A stretch of DNA of 64,000 nt from an uncultured Eubacteriales bacterium (GCA_900547315.1 URGI01000001.1:20316-84315), one strand, 5' to 3'; positions 1 to 14,104 are shown, numbered from the stretch's first letter. A program made the numbers and translations. The notes: a model not told the origin generated them from the sequence alone.

Positions 1-25
1 ATGCCGGAGATAGGGGGAGCATGCG

Positions 26-709
26 ATGAATGAAGCGATCGCGGTGCGCGTGGTGATAAGCGCGCTGATAGGATATCTGCTCGGCTGCATAAGCCCGTCG
101 TTCCTCATCGGGAAGCGGCGCGGATACGACGTGCGCGAGACCGGGTCGAAGAATGCCGGCGCGTCAAACACGATAATCATGGCGGGGAAGTTTGCCGGAG
201 TGCTGGTCGCGGTGCTGGATATTCTGAAGGCTGCGGCCTCATGGTGGATAGCGGCCGCGCTGTTTCCGGAGCTTGAATTTGCCGGACAGATCGCAGGAGC
301 GGCCTGCGTGCTGGGGCATATGTTCCCCGTGTTCCTGGGCTTCAGGGGCGGAAAGGGCTTCGCCTGCCTCGGCGGGCTGGCGCTTGCCTGCGGCCCCGCG
401 ACGTTTTTGCTGATGGTACTGCTCGCGGCAATTATCGGCTTTGCGAGCAGCTATATCTGCATCGCGGCGGTGTCGATGTCGGTCGTTTTCCCGCTGTATT
501 ATGCGCTGACCACCGGCTCGTGGCTGGGTGCGCTGATATTGCTGCTGCCGTCTCCGTTCATGTTCTATAAGCATAGGGAAAATTTCCAAAGGATCGCGGC
601 GGGGCAGGAGTTGAAGCTCAGCTTCCTGTGGAAAAATGAGAGCGAGATGAACCGCACCGGCCATATAGCCGCCGTCGAAAACGAAGCCGACGACGAGCTG
701 CAGGCGTAA
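26..709 (+). CDS. plsY: Glycerol-3-phosphate acyltransferase PlsY
   Basis: Integral membrane enzyme that transfers the acyl group of acyl-phosphate to glycerol 3-phosphate, the first step of phosphatidic acid synthesis in Gram-positive bacteria. The 227-residue protein has the family pattern: an N-terminal membrane segment, then GCISPSFLIG, a GSKNAGASN loop (about residues 41-49) for phosphate binding, and a second glycine-rich loop FRGGKGFA (about 106-113). Length is slightly above the usual ~200 residues because of an acidic C-terminal tail (ENEADDELQA). The start is supported by AGGGGGAGC at 11-19. It ends at a strong terminator. Family assignment is firm; the tail is unremarkable. Confidence 0.95.
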   Translation: MNEAIAVRVVISALIGYLLGCISPSFLIGKRRGYDVRETGSKNAGASNTIIMAGKFAGVLVAVLDILKAAASWWIAAALFPELEFAGQIAGAACVLGHMFPVFLGFRGGKGFACLGGLALACGPATFLLMVLLAAIIGFASSYICIAAVSMSVVFPLYYALTTGSWLGALILLLPSPFMFYKHRENFQRIAAGQELKLSFLWKNESEMNRTGHIAAVENEADDELQA

Positions 710-738
710 AAATTCGCAGTTTGCTGGCAGAATAAATA

Positions 739-773
739 AAAAATTCCGTGGATCATTCCACGGAATTTTTTTA
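739..773. terminator. Bidirectional Rho-independent terminator
   Basis: Perfect 11-bp stem (741-751 with 758-768, loop ATCATT). It is followed by T on the plus strand and, read from the other strand, also by a T-rich run. It separates plsY from the convergent membrane-protein gene whose stop codon it touches. Confidence 0.9.
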
Positions 774-1604
774 TCTGAGCCGGTCGAAGCCATCGTCCAC
801 AGGGGACTGGACTTTCTGCGGCTTTTTGCCCATGTTCTGAATAATGACCCAGGTGTAGTACATGAACATCAGCGCGGTGGAGATAAAGATGAGCTGCATA
901 CCGAAATAGCGCTCATCCGCGATGCACATCACGCACAGCATCGCGCCGATCATTGAGAAGAACAGACTGTGCCACGGTTTGGGCTGGCCGAATACGTATC
1001 CGGCGTTATAGAAGAAGCCGATCATTGCGACCGAGACCGCGATGATCTCCACAGCGTAAGCCCAGACGACGCTGTTGATATCGTTGGCCTTGTAGCAGAC
1101 AACGAGCCAGAGCGCGTACATCAGCACCGGCAGCATGGACAACAGGCACAGCAGGGAGATCTTGGCCTGCGGGTCGCTCACCTTTTTCATGAGCAGCGGG
1201 AATGCGACTCCAGAGAGGAGCGCCAGCCCCGCGAGGATGAGCAGAAATACGACCTCTTCGTCGGTCTCGCAGCTCATGGCCAGGACGAGCGCGCCGAGAC
1301 ACATCATCCCGCCGATGACCCAGCGGAGAATGGAGAAGAGCCGTCCGGTGTTGGCCAGCGCCTCATGCGGCGCGGCGGGCGGGACGAACTGCTGTGCTTT
1401 CATACGCTTGATGAAGCGATAGAACACTGCGGCCGCCGCGAGGACTATCAGCACCACCGCGACATTCAGCGAGCTGGAGCCGCAAAGCCCGTTGTCATCG
1501 AACGCGATCTGAAGCTGGAGCCAGCGGATGAAAACACCGAAAGCGCTTGCGCCCAGCACGTAGCAGTCGAGCTTCAGGGCAAGCTGTTTCATTTCGTTGC
1601 GCAT
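771..1604 (-). CDS. Polytopic membrane protein of unknown function
   Basis: 277 residues with about eight hydrophobic segments spread over the whole length, separated by short charged loops, and a basic C-terminal tail. No catalytic motif or transporter signature is visible, so I assign no function. It stands alone between plsY (convergent) and the spoIID-like gene (divergent). The ribosome binding site is weak (AGG about 9 nt before the ATG), and a second ATG four codons further in is possible. Codon use matches its neighbours, so it is probably a real resident gene. Confidence 0.75.
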   Translation of the reverse strand: MRNEMKQLALKLDCYVLGASAFGVFIRWLQLQIAFDDNGLCGSSSLNVAVVLIVLAAAAVFYRFIKRMKAQQFVPPAAPHEALANTGRLFSILRWVIGGMMCLGALVLAMSCETDEEVVFLLILAGLALLSGVAFPLLMKKVSDPQAKISLLCLLSMLPVLMYALWLVVCYKANDINSVVWAYAVEIIAVSVAMIGFFYNAGYVFGQPKPWHSLFFSMIGAMLCVMCIADERYFGMQLIFISTALMFMYYTWVIIQNMGKKPQKVQSPVDDGFDRLR

Positions 1605-1703
1605 AAAGAATTACCTGCTTTTATATTATTTTATATAGGGATTTATATAAGGGATTTTATACTCATTCTGCCATTCCGTCAAGCGGAAGATGAGGAGGAC
1701 ATG

Positions 1704-2678
1704 ATGAAGCGAACGATTTTGCTGTCATATATCGCGCTGGTGATCGCTGTTGTGCTGTCGGCTGCGGCAGGGCGCGGCGCGGAGAGCGCACCGGAGGAGA
1801 CTGCACCGCCCGTGGAAAGTGCTGCACCGGAGACAACGCCGCAGCCCCCGTCCGCGCCGGAGCGGATAAGCCTGCTGACAGAGGACGGCATACTGGAAAT
1901 GGACATGCAGGAGTATCTGGTCGGCGTTGTCGCGGCGGAGATGCCGGCGGCTTTTCCTAGTGAAGCGCTGAAGGCGCAGGCGGTGGCTGCGCGGACATAC
2001 GCGATGAACTGCGCCGCAGGCAAAAAGCATGGCGATGCGCAGGTGTGCGCCGATTATAAATGCTGTCAGGCGTGGCAGGACGACGCCGCGCTGCGCGAAA
2101 AATGGGGCGTGGACTACGACATGTATATAGAAAAAATACGCGCCGCGGTCGCGGCGACGGAGGGGCAGTATCTGAGCTATGATGGGGAGGCGGTGTTCGC
2201 GGCGTTCCACTCATCGTCCGCCGGAGCGACCGAGGCCAGCGGCAGCATATGGAGTGAGCGGCCGTATCTCATAAGCGTCAGCAGTCCGGAAACGGAGGAA
2301 GACGTGCCTAACTTTGTCAGCCGCGTTGACTGCACGGAGCTTGACTTCCGCGACACGCTTCTCTCCGCGCACCCCGAAGCGGACTTCACCGGCGATGCGT
2401 CGGGCTGGGTGGGCGAGATCTCACGCGACGAGAGCGGACGCGTGGCAAGCGTCGTTCTGGGCGGCGTCAGCGTATCTGGAACGGAGCTCAGGAGCCTGTT
2501 CGCGCTCCGCTCCACGGCATTCGAGCTTGAATATGACGGCGGCTTTCATTTCACCGTCACGGGCTACGGCCACGGCGTTGGAATGAGCCAGTACGGCGCG
2601 AAGGTCATGGCCGAGGATGGCGATGACTATCGGGCGATACTGGCTCATTATTATACGGGATGCGAGCTTACAGGCTGA
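1704..2678 (+). CDS. spoIID: SpoIID-like lytic transglycosylase
   Basis: SpoIID-family peptidoglycan lytic transglycosylase, known in Bacillus for thinning septal wall during engulfment of the forespore. One N-terminal membrane anchor (ILLSYIALVIAVVLSAAA) is followed by a Pro/Glu-rich linker and then the SpoIID domain. That domain contains the catalytic-glutamate region VVAAEMPAAFPSEALKAQAV and the C-terminal signature YGHGVGMSQYGA. The ATG at 1704 is chosen because AGGAGG at 1693-1698 then has 5-nt spacing; ATG at 1701 is equally in frame but only 2 nt away. The gene overlaps the convergent folA by 11 nt. Whether it is the main SpoIID or a paralogue (SpoIID-like LytB) cannot be told from one locus. 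Confidence 0.88.
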   Translation: MKRTILLSYIALVIAVVLSAAAGRGAESAPEETAPPVESAAPETTPQPPSAPERISLLTEDGILEMDMQEYLVGVVAAEMPAAFPSEALKAQAVAARTYAMNCAAGKKHGDAQVCADYKCCQAWQDDAALREKWGVDYDMYIEKIRAAVAATEGQYLSYDGEAVFAAFHSSSAGATEASGSIWSERPYLISVSSPETEEDVPNFVSRVDCTELDFRDTLLSAHPEADFTGDASGWVGEISRDESGRVASVVLGGVSVSGTELRSLFALRSTAFELEYDGGFHFTVTGYGHGVGMSQYGAKVMAEDGDDYRAILAHYYTGCELTG

Positions 2679-3156
2679 ACTTCTTCTCGTAGGTACAGAA
2701 GCAGTAGCGTATGCCGTCCTCCTCCTCCCATGGCTCCTGCGAAACGCATTCCCATTCGGGGTTGCGGTCGAGGTTCGGGAAGAAGCTGTCCGACTGCGGC
2801 TCGGTGTCTATTTTGGTGACGTATACGCGCTCAAGATAGTTGAAAAACTGCATGTAAACGCTCGCGCCGCCTATGACGAAGCACTGTTCAAAGTCTTCCG
2901 CCGCGTCCAGCGCTTCGCCGGTGCTGTGCACGACCAGCGCGCCGTCCACGTTGATGCCCTGGCGGGAGACGACGATGTTGAAGCGGTTTGCCAGGGGCTT
3001 GCCGCCCGGAAAATCGGCAAGCGTTTTGCGGCCGACTATGACGGCGGAGCCGTCGGTAAGGCTGCGGAAATGGCGCCTGTCGGCCTTGAGGACGACGGGC
3101 TGCGTGCCGCCGTCGCCGATGCCCCAATCGGAATATACTGCAACTATTGCATCCAT
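2668..3156 (-). CDS. folA: Dihydrofolate reductase
   Basis: Reduces dihydrofolate to tetrahydrofolate with NADPH, regenerating the cofactor oxidised by the thymidylate synthase encoded just upstream. The 162-residue chain has the DHFR layout: the substrate-binding acidic residue in LKADRRHFR (about residue 26), the NADPH-binding VIVGRKT segment, NRFNIVVSR, and the C-terminal GGASVYMQF (canonical GGxxxY). Length is typical. It follows thyA with a 16-nt gap and is almost certainly co-transcribed with it. Its 3' end overlaps the convergent spoIID-like gene. Confidence 0.95.
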   Translation of the reverse strand: MDAIVAVYSDWGIGDGGTQPVVLKADRRHFRSLTDGSAVIVGRKTLADFPGGKPLANRFNIVVSRQGINVDGALVVHSTGEALDAAEDFEQCFVIGGASVYMQFFNYLERVYVTKIDTEPQSDSFFPNLDRNPEWECVSQEPWEEEDGIRYCFCTYEKKFSL

Positions 3157-3172
3157 AATTTTACCTCTGTCC

Positions 3173-4003
3173 TCACAGTGCTACGGGTATTTTTTCGTCA
3201 AAAGGCGTAAACTCGTAATTTTCCATGCGGAAACTGTCGCGCGTGAACTTGTAGAAATCATCAACGCTCGGATCGACGATGAATTTCGGCGCCGGCTTCG
3301 GCTCGTTCCGGATTATCCGCTCTATCATCGGCACATGCCGGTCGTATATATGTGCGTCGGCGATGACGTGCACAAACTCGCCCGGCTCAAAGCCGGACAC
3401 CTGCGCCAGCATTATCGTCAGCACGGCGTACTGCACAACGTTCCAGTTGTTCGCGGCGAGCATGTCCTGCGAGCGCTGGTTGAGTATGGCGTTGAGCTTG
3501 TTTCCGGTGACGTTGAAGGTCATGGAATACGCGCAGGGGTAGAGCGCCATTTCCGACAGGTCGGCAAAATTATAAATGTTCGTCATGATGCGGCGCGAGG
3601 CCGGATTGTGCTTGAGGTCCCACAGCACCTTATCGACCTGATCCATGTCGCCCTCGGGGTAATGGTGCTTTACGCCCAGCTGATAGCCGTAGGCCTTGCC
3701 GATGGAGCCGTTCTCGTCCGCCCACGCGTCCCAGACGCGGGTACGCAGATCGTGCACGTTGTTGCTTTTGGCCTGCCATATCCACAGCAGCTCGTCGATG
3801 GCGGACTTCCAATATGTGCGCCGTATGGTGAGTATCGGAAATTCGCTGGACAGATCGTAGCGGTTTACAATGCCAAATTTCTTGACCGTGTGGGCGCTCG
3901 CACCGTCCTCCCAGTGCGGGCGGACTTCGCGGTCGGTGTCCCAGACGCCGTTGTCAAGAATGTCCCGGCAGTTCTGGATGAATATCTCGTCTGCTCTGCT
4001 CAT
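3173..4003 (-). CDS. thyA: Thymidylate synthase ThyA
   Basis: Methylates dUMP to dTMP using methylene-tetrahydrofolate. Recognised by the catalytic cysteine in ALYPCAYSM, the dUMP-binding QRSQDMLAANNWNVVQYA region and HIYDRHVPMIERI near the C-terminus. The residue after the catalytic Cys is Ala rather than the His of E. coli ThyA, as in several other ThyA subfamilies. The start at 4003 (MSRADEIF) is chosen over an upstream in-frame ATG because AAGGCGGTG precedes it at proper spacing. That gives 276 residues, about the normal length. It is first in a thyA-folA operon. Confidence 0.95.
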   Translation of the reverse strand: MSRADEIFIQNCRDILDNGVWDTDREVRPHWEDGASAHTVKKFGIVNRYDLSSEFPILTIRRTYWKSAIDELLWIWQAKSNNVHDLRTRVWDAWADENGSIGKAYGYQLGVKHHYPEGDMDQVDKVLWDLKHNPASRRIMTNIYNFADLSEMALYPCAYSMTFNVTGNKLNAILNQRSQDMLAANNWNVVQYAVLTIMLAQVSGFEPGEFVHVIADAHIYDRHVPMIERIIRNEPKPAPKFIVDPSVDDFYKFTRDSFRMENYEFTPFDEKIPVAL

Positions 4004-4115
4004 ATCGCACCGCCTTAAAAAAACTAAGCTTAATAATAACACATTTGCCGCCGCATGTCCACAGGAACCGCTTCACGTCCATCCGAATACCATGGAGCGA
4101 GGAGGTGGTTTATTT

Positions 4116-4976
4116 GTGAAATTTGCTGTAATTGGAGGAGATCTGCGCTCTGCGCTGCTCTGCTCGATGCTTGCGGGCGACGGACACAGGGTGTACAGCT
4201 TCGCGCTTGAGAAGGCGGAGCTGCCGCCGGAGGTGCCGAAGGCCGGGTGCATCCAAGGCTGCACATACGGCGCGGACTGCGTAATTCTGCCGTGCCCTGC
4301 GGAGAAGGGCGGCTTCCTGTACGCCCCGTTTGCCGCCGAGACCCACCGGATGACCGAGGTGTGCGGCGCGCTCTGGCCGGGGCAGATACTCTGCGCGGGG
4401 AAGCTGAGCGACGCCGCCGCGGCATGCGCGATGGAGGCAGGGGCGCAGGTGGAGGACATCATGCTGCGGCAGGATTTCGCCGTGGGCAACGCGGCGATAA
4501 CCGCCGAGGGGGCGCTCGGCCTGCTCATCTCCGGCAGCGATAAAACGCTCTGGCGGCGAAAAGCCCTCGTCCTCGGCTGGGGGCGCATAGGCTCCATCCT
4601 TGCTCAGCGGCTGCGCGCGATGGGAGCGGATGTATACGCCGCGGCCAGAAAGAGCCGTGATCGCGCAATGGCGCGCGCGATGGGCTGCCATGGGCTTGGC
4701 TTTGACGAGCTTGAGGGGCGGGTCGCGGACTTCGACTACATAATCAATACGATACCGGCGCGCGTCCTCAGCGACGCCGCGCTCTGCTGTGTCCGCGATG
4801 ACGCGCTGCTGCTGGAGCTTGCCTCGCAGCCTGGCGGCTTCGACCGGAATCTGGCCGAGAACATCGGGATAAGGACGATCTGCGCGCCGGGGCTGCCCGG
4901 AAAGTGTGCGCCCTACGGTGCGGCGGAGCTGATGCGCGAGGCAATATATGACGTTTTGAACGAGCAGGGGGAGTAG
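4116..4976 (+). CDS. dpaA: Dipicolinate synthase subunit A
   Basis: DpaA (SpoVFA) forms dipicolinate synthase with DpaB in the mother cell. It oxidises 4-hydroxy-tetrahydrodipicolinate to dipicolinic acid, the spore-core chelator of Ca2+. Seen here: an N-terminal KFAVIGGD nucleotide-binding-like segment, a second Rossmann motif VLGWGRIGSILAQRL at about residues 150-164, and the family C-terminus with APGLPGKCAPYGAAELM. The start is GTG at 4116, preceded by GGAGGTGG at 4101-4108; an upstream in-frame ATG would lie in the ribosome binding site. It is followed 2 nt later by dpaB. Confidence 0.93.
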   Translation: MKFAVIGGDLRSALLCSMLAGDGHRVYSFALEKAELPPEVPKAGCIQGCTYGADCVILPCPAEKGGFLYAPFAAETHRMTEVCGALWPGQILCAGKLSDAAAACAMEAGAQVEDIMLRQDFAVGNAAITAEGALGLLISGSDKTLWRRKALVLGWGRIGSILAQRLRAMGADVYAAARKSRDRAMARAMGCHGLGFDELEGRVADFDYIINTIPARVLSDAALCCVRDDALLLELASQPGGFDRNLAENIGIRTICAPGLPGKCAPYGAAELMREAIYDVLNEQGE

Positions 4977-4978
4977 CA

Positions 4979-5560
4979 ATGGGTGAGAAGAAAATTGTCG
5001 GTCTGGCGCTGTGCGGGTCGTATTGCAGCTATGACAAGGTGTTCGCCGCGGCGGGGGTGCTTGCGGAGAAATACGAGCTGATACCGATCATGAGCGGCAC
5101 CGCCGCCGCGACGGACAGCCGCTTCGGCATGGCGGAAGAGAATATGCGCAGGCTCGCCGAGCTGACGGGGCATGCCGACGTGGTGACGACGATAGCCGCC
5201 GCCGAGCCGCTCGGCCCTGCAAGGCCGATGGATGCGCTGCTGATCGCGCCGTGCACCGGCAACACGCTTGCAAAGCTTGCTCACGGGATAACGGACAGCG
5301 CCGTGACGATGGCGGCAAAGGCGCACCTTCGCAACGGGCGGCCGCTCGTGCTTGCGATATCGACGAACGACGGGCTTTCCGGCTCGGCGGAAAACATCGC
5401 GCGGCTGCTGAACCGGAAGAACGTCTATTTCGTCCCATTCGGGCAGGACGATCCGGCGAAAAAGCCCTGCTCACTCCAGGCGGATTTCAGCCTGATGTAC
5501 GCAAGTGTGGAGGCGGCGATGGCGGGAGCACAGCTTCAGCCAATTTTGACTGCAAAATAA
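4979..5560 (+). CDS. dpaB: Dipicolinate synthase subunit B
   Basis: Flavoprotein-fold partner of DpaA in dipicolinate synthesis during sporulation. The 193 residues show the family features: GLALCGSYCSYDKV at the N-terminus, IPIMSGTAAATDSRFG, and ALLIAPCTGNTLAKLAHGITD, which resembles the phosphopantothenoylcysteine-decarboxylase-like flavoprotein core. Translation is probably coupled to dpaA (2-nt gap). No asd/dapG/dapA follow, unlike the Bacillus spoVF operon; the next gene has its own promoter. Confidence 0.93.
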   Translation: MGEKKIVGLALCGSYCSYDKVFAAAGVLAEKYELIPIMSGTAAATDSRFGMAEENMRRLAELTGHADVVTTIAAAEPLGPARPMDALLIAPCTGNTLAKLAHGITDSAVTMAAKAHLRNGRPLVLAISTNDGLSGSAENIARLLNRKNVYFVPFGQDDPAKKPCSLQADFSLMYASVEAAMAGAQLQPILTAK

Positions 5561-5573
5561 TGGCTTTGTGGCA

Positions 5574-5603
5574 TTGACAAGAAATTATCCGGCATGTTAC
5601 AAT
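5574..5603 (+). promoter_or_regulatory. Sigma-A type promoter for lipoprotein gene
   Basis: TTGACA (5574-5579), 18-nt spacer, TACAAT (5598-5603), placed about 40 nt before the start codon of the lipoprotein gene. This suggests vegetative expression separate from the dpaAB operon. Confidence 0.8.
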
Positions 5604-5645
5604 TATAAGAGCGCGTTACCGATACGATAAAGCGGAGGAGAGAAA

Positions 5646-6203
5646 ATGAAGAAAAAGCTATGGATAATCGCTGTTGTGGCGATACTCATCGTCGCGGTGC
5701 TGGCGTCTCTGGCGGCCTGCGGCAATCTGTTTTCCAAGAACGATGAGCCCGAGGAGCTGGAGGATGAGCTGACGGCGGAGGAGCCGGAAGCCGAGGAGAC
5801 CGAGGAACCGGAAGCGACCGCACAGCCTGAGGAGCCGGAAGCCACGAAGACCCCGACGAGCACCGGCAGTGGCAGCAGACCCGGCGCAAGCACCGGCAAT
5901 AAGCCCGGCAATTCCGGCAGAACCACTCCCGCACCCACGCCCGGCGCAGAACCCGATCCCGCACCGAGCACCGAGCCAGAACCCGGCACGGAGCCGACCC
6001 CCGCGCCCAGTCCGGACACTGAGCCGAACCCCGGCTACGATCCGACTCCCGCGCCCGATCAGAATAACGGCACTGGCAGCGATCTGGGGGATGCCATAAA
6101 GGACATCATCGACGAGTCTCATAAGCCCGGCAACGGCGACCTTGGCGGCGCAATCGGTGACCTGATAGGCACGATCATCGGCGGCGGCAGCGAGAAGCCC
6201 TGA
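5646..6203 (+). CDS. Pro/Glu/Thr-rich predicted lipoprotein
   Basis: 185 residues. The N-terminus is a lipoprotein signal peptide with lipobox LAAC (Cys about residue 23). The body is low-complexity: first an acidic stretch rich in EEPEAEE repeats, then Pro/Thr/Gly-rich spacer repeats (such as PAPTPGAEPDP), ending in a short Gly/Asp/Ile-rich tail with two related GDLGGAIGDLIG-like segments. No enzymatic domain is visible. It probably extends through the cell wall, but its function is unknown. A good RBS (GCGGAGGAG) precedes the ATG. Confidence 0.8.
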   Translation: MKKKLWIIAVVAILIVAVLASLAACGNLFSKNDEPEELEDELTAEEPEAEETEEPEATAQPEEPEATKTPTSTGSGSRPGASTGNKPGNSGRTTPAPTPGAEPDPAPSTEPEPGTEPTPAPSPDTEPNPGYDPTPAPDQNNGTGSDLGDAIKDIIDESHKPGNGDLGGAIGDLIGTIIGGGSEKP

Positions 6204-6225
6204 GCACATAAAACAAGGTAAAACG

Positions 6226-6256
6226 ATCCCGCATCACTTCTGTGATGCGGGATTTT
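6226..6256 (+). terminator. Rho-independent terminator
   Basis: Perfect 12-bp stem (6226-6237 with 6242-6253), TTCT loop and a short T tract. It ends the lipoprotein transcript before the convergent pyrG. Confidence 0.88.
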
Positions 6257-6263
6257 GCTATGT

Positions 6264-7959
<1,696 letters not shown>

Positions 7960-7997
7960 TTTCATGCAAAAAATACCGGTATTCAAATTACTGTGAT

Positions 7998-8026
7998 AGT
8001 ATACAGCAGTTTTTTTGATTTGTCAA
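7998..8026 (-). promoter_or_regulatory. Sigma-A type promoter for pyrG
   Basis: On the minus strand: TTGACA (8026-8021), 17-nt spacer, TATACT (8003-7998). It predicts a leader of roughly 130 nt before the pyrG start. Confidence 0.88.
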
Positions 8027-8086
8027 TACCGAAAATCGAAAAAATTTGGGCGGCCTGCAAGGCCGCCCAAATCGGGGTAACTGGGA

Positions 8087-11725
<3,639 letters not shown>

Positions 11726-11789
11726 TTCTATTTTCATCTCCATTAAAAATATTTGCCATTGCCTGTCTTTGTCCTGTACAGACATATTC

Positions 11790-11818
11790 AATATAACATT
11801 AAAACGACAAAATGTAAA
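11790..11818 (-). promoter_or_regulatory. Promoter for PFOR gene
   Basis: Minus strand: TTTACA (11818-11813), 17-nt spacer, TATATT (11795-11790), about 65 nt before the chosen start codon. Confidence 0.75.
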
Positions 11819-11934
11819 CAGATCATCGGAGTAAAATTAGTGCAAAAATACACGTTTGAGCCGCCTGACTGACATATTTGTAGGAATGACCAAAAGATAT
11901 CCGCATTTCGGACGCCGCGCGGAAGAAATTGTTC

Positions 11935-11963
11935 TTGTGTTTGCGGGAAATTTATATTATAAT
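11935..11963 (+). promoter_or_regulatory. Promoter for Asp23-FakA operon
   Basis: TTGTGT (11935-11940), 17-nt spacer, TATAAT (11958-11963). A short GC-rich hairpin (TCGGCC/GGCCGA, 11970-11990) follows in the 5' leader. Confidence 0.75.
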
Positions 11964-12021
11964 CATACATCGGCCATGATTTCCGGCCGATAAATAACAA
12001 ACGGGAAGGAACTCGTATCTT

Positions 12022-12372
12022 ATGGTGAATATAACTAACGACATCGGAACCATCAGCATCACCAGCGAGGTCTTTACGAATCTTGCCGGAGACGCCGCGA
12101 CAAGCTGCTTTGGCGTCAAGGGAATGGTGGCGTGCAGCAAGGAAGGCGGCCCATGGCAGCTCCTGCGCCGTGAGTCCATGTCGAAGGGCATCGTGGTGCA
12201 CTTTGACGATGAGGGCGGCGTTTCGCTGGAGCTTCACATAGGAGTCGACCGCGGGGTCAACTTCAGCGCGGTCTCCCGCAGCATCATGAACGAAGTGAGC
12301 TACAAGCTCGCCAAGTCCACCGGCATACCCGTAAAGAGCGTGGATGTTTATATAGATACAATTATCGGGTAA
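12022..12372 (+). CDS. Asp23/Gls24 family protein (YloU-like)
   Basis: 116-residue cytoplasmic protein of the Asp23/Gls24 envelope-stress family. In Firmicutes the family member next to the DAK2-domain kinase (YloU-YloV pair) has this size. Visible family features are GTISITSEVFTNLAGDAATSCFGVKGM at the N-terminus (quoted in part), a central beta-rich stretch, and the conserved VNFSAVSRSIMNEV segment. A weak AAGGA RBS lies 11 nt upstream. The kinase gene follows after 26 nt. The family is secure; the molecular role is unknown. Confidence 0.9.
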   Translation: MVNITNDIGTISITSEVFTNLAGDAATSCFGVKGMVACSKEGGPWQLLRRESMSKGIVVHFDDEGGVSLELHIGVDRGVNFSAVSRSIMNEVSYKLAKSTGIPVKSVDVYIDTIIG

Positions 12373-12398
12373 GCCAGCTTGCCCCGGAGGTGTTTCAC

Positions 12399-14087
12399 TT
12401 GAGAGAATATATTGACGCTGCGGCGTTCAAGGAAATGATGCTCTGCGCGGACGCCGCGCTCAGCGACAATATTCAGATAATCAACGATCTTAACGTTTTC
12501 CCCGTCCCCGACGGCGATACCGGCACCAACATGAGCCTTACCATGAACAGCGCCGCCGCCGAGCTAAGGAAAAAGAGCTTCGACGCAATCGACGCCGCGG
12601 CCTCCTGCGTCGCATCCGCGCTGCTGCGCGGCGCGCGCGGCAACTCCGGCGTTATCCTGTCGCTGCTGTTCCGCGGTATATCCCGCCGCCTCAAGGGCAT
12701 CGAGACCGCGGGCGCGGCGGAATTCGCCGGCGCGCTGTCCGACGGTGTCGACGCGGCATACAAGGCCGTTATGAAGCCCGCGGAGGGCACCATACTCACC
12801 GTCTCCCGCCTTGCCGCTGCCGCAGCCGTAGAGGCCGCGAATGCGGGCGCAAGCCTTGAAAGCGCGCTTGAGTGCGCGATCAGAGCGGGCGAAGAGGCGC
12901 TGGAGGACACCGTGAATCTCAACCCCGTGCTGAAGAAGGCCGGAGTTGTGGACGCGGGCGGCATGGGCTTTATGACGATACTCAAGGCGATGCTCGCCTC
13001 CCTGCGCGGCGAGGTCACGGCTCCCGTGAGCGCCGCGAAGCCGAAGGCTCCGGTCGAGGAGAAGACTGCGTTCGAGGTGTTCGACACCGAGGACATCACC
13101 TTCGCGTTCGACACGGTGTACATCGTCCGCAAGAACGACCCCGACGTCGATCTCGACCCGCTGCGCGCCTACCTCAACAGCATAGGCGACTCGCTGGTCA
13201 TCGGCGAGGACGACGAGTCCTTCAAGGTTCACGTCCATACGAACATCCCCGGCGACGCGCTCAACGAGTCGCAGAAGTACGGTGCGCTGGAGCTTGCGAA
13301 GATAGAGAACATGCGCACCCAGCACGACGATATACTCGCCGGTAAGAAGGCGCAGACTACGGACGATCTGGAGCAGATCGAAGCCGAGCTTGAAGCCGCC
13401 GAGCACGAGGAGAAGATCGCCGCGCCGGAGAAGGAATACGGCGTCGTCGCGGTCTGCGCGGGCGCGGGCATGGAAGCACTGTTTCAGGAGCTGGGAGCCG
13501 ACGCGATAGTGACCGGCGGCCAGACCATGAACCCCTCCACGAACGACATTCTCAAGGAGATAAACCGCACTCCGGCCTCGACCGTATTCGTGTTCCCCAA
13601 CAACAAGAACATCATCATGGCGGCGGAGCAGTGCGTGCCGCTGACGGAGAAAAAGGTCGTCGTCATGCCGACCAAGACCGTGCCGCAGGGCATCTCCGCG
13701 CTGCTGAACTTCAACCCCGAAAACAGCGAGGAGCAGCTTGAGGCGGATATGAAGGAGGCCATCTCCCACGTCCACACCGCTATGGTGACTTATGCTGCAC
13801 GCGACTCCGATTTTGACGGCCACATCATCCATGCGGGCGAATACCTCGCGCTGATGGACGGCGCGCTGCTCGGCAGCTATACGAACATCAAGACCCTGTT
13901 CAAGGAGCTGAGCTGGGCGTTTGACGAGATCGCGCCCGAGTTCATCACCGTGTACTACGGCGAGGACGTGCAGGAGGACGATGCGCAGGAGGCGGCCAAG
14001 ACCATTATCGACTGCTTCCCCGACGCGGAGGTAAGCGTAGTTTCCGGCGGCCAGCCCGTGTACTACTACATGATCTCCGTTGAATAA
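12399..14087 (+). CDS. fakA: DAK2-domain fatty acid kinase subunit A-like protein
   Basis: FakA/YloV-type protein. In Staphylococcus FakA phosphorylates fatty acids held by FakB for phospholipid synthesis, which would feed the PlsY route seen at the left edge (inference). The N-terminal DAK2 ATP-binding domain contains VFPVPDGDTGTNM and LLRGARGNSGVILS. The centre has GVVDAGGMGF, and a C-terminal DegV-like domain contains GGQTMNPSTNDI and NNKNIIMAA. The start is TTG at 12399, since GGAGGTG at 12386-12392 lies 6 nt upstream; the in-frame GTG at 12390 is part of that RBS. It gives 562 residues, typical. Confidence 0.92.
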   Translation: MREYIDAAAFKEMMLCADAALSDNIQIINDLNVFPVPDGDTGTNMSLTMNSAAAELRKKSFDAIDAAASCVASALLRGARGNSGVILSLLFRGISRRLKGIETAGAAEFAGALSDGVDAAYKAVMKPAEGTILTVSRLAAAAAVEAANAGASLESALECAIRAGEEALEDTVNLNPVLKKAGVVDAGGMGFMTILKAMLASLRGEVTAPVSAAKPKAPVEEKTAFEVFDTEDITFAFDTVYIVRKNDPDVDLDPLRAYLNSIGDSLVIGEDDESFKVHVHTNIPGDALNESQKYGALELAKIENMRTQHDDILAGKKAQTTDDLEQIEAELEAAEHEEKIAAPEKEYGVVAVCAGAGMEALFQELGADAIVTGGQTMNPSTNDILKEINRTPASTVFVFPNNKNIIMAAEQCVPLTEKKVVVMPTKTVPQGISALLNFNPENSEEQLEADMKEAISHVHTAMVTYAARDSDFDGHIIHAGEYLALMDGALLGSYTNIKTLFKELSWAFDEIAPEFITVYYGEDVQEDDAQEAAKTIIDCFPDAEVSVVSGGQPVYYYMISVE

Positions 14088-14104
14088 ATATTAATATTGA
14101 TATA

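Noticed and set aside
1..25. 3' end of a gene preceding plsY
   Set aside because: One frame has a stop at 12-14 just before the plsY RBS, fitting an upstream gene such as der, but four codons are too few to support it.
969..1700. Long plus-strand frame running from 969 into the spoIID-like gene
   Set aside because: The upstream part is antisense to the membrane-protein gene and has shadow-type Glu/Arg/His-rich composition. A good RBS and signal anchor start the real protein at about 1704.
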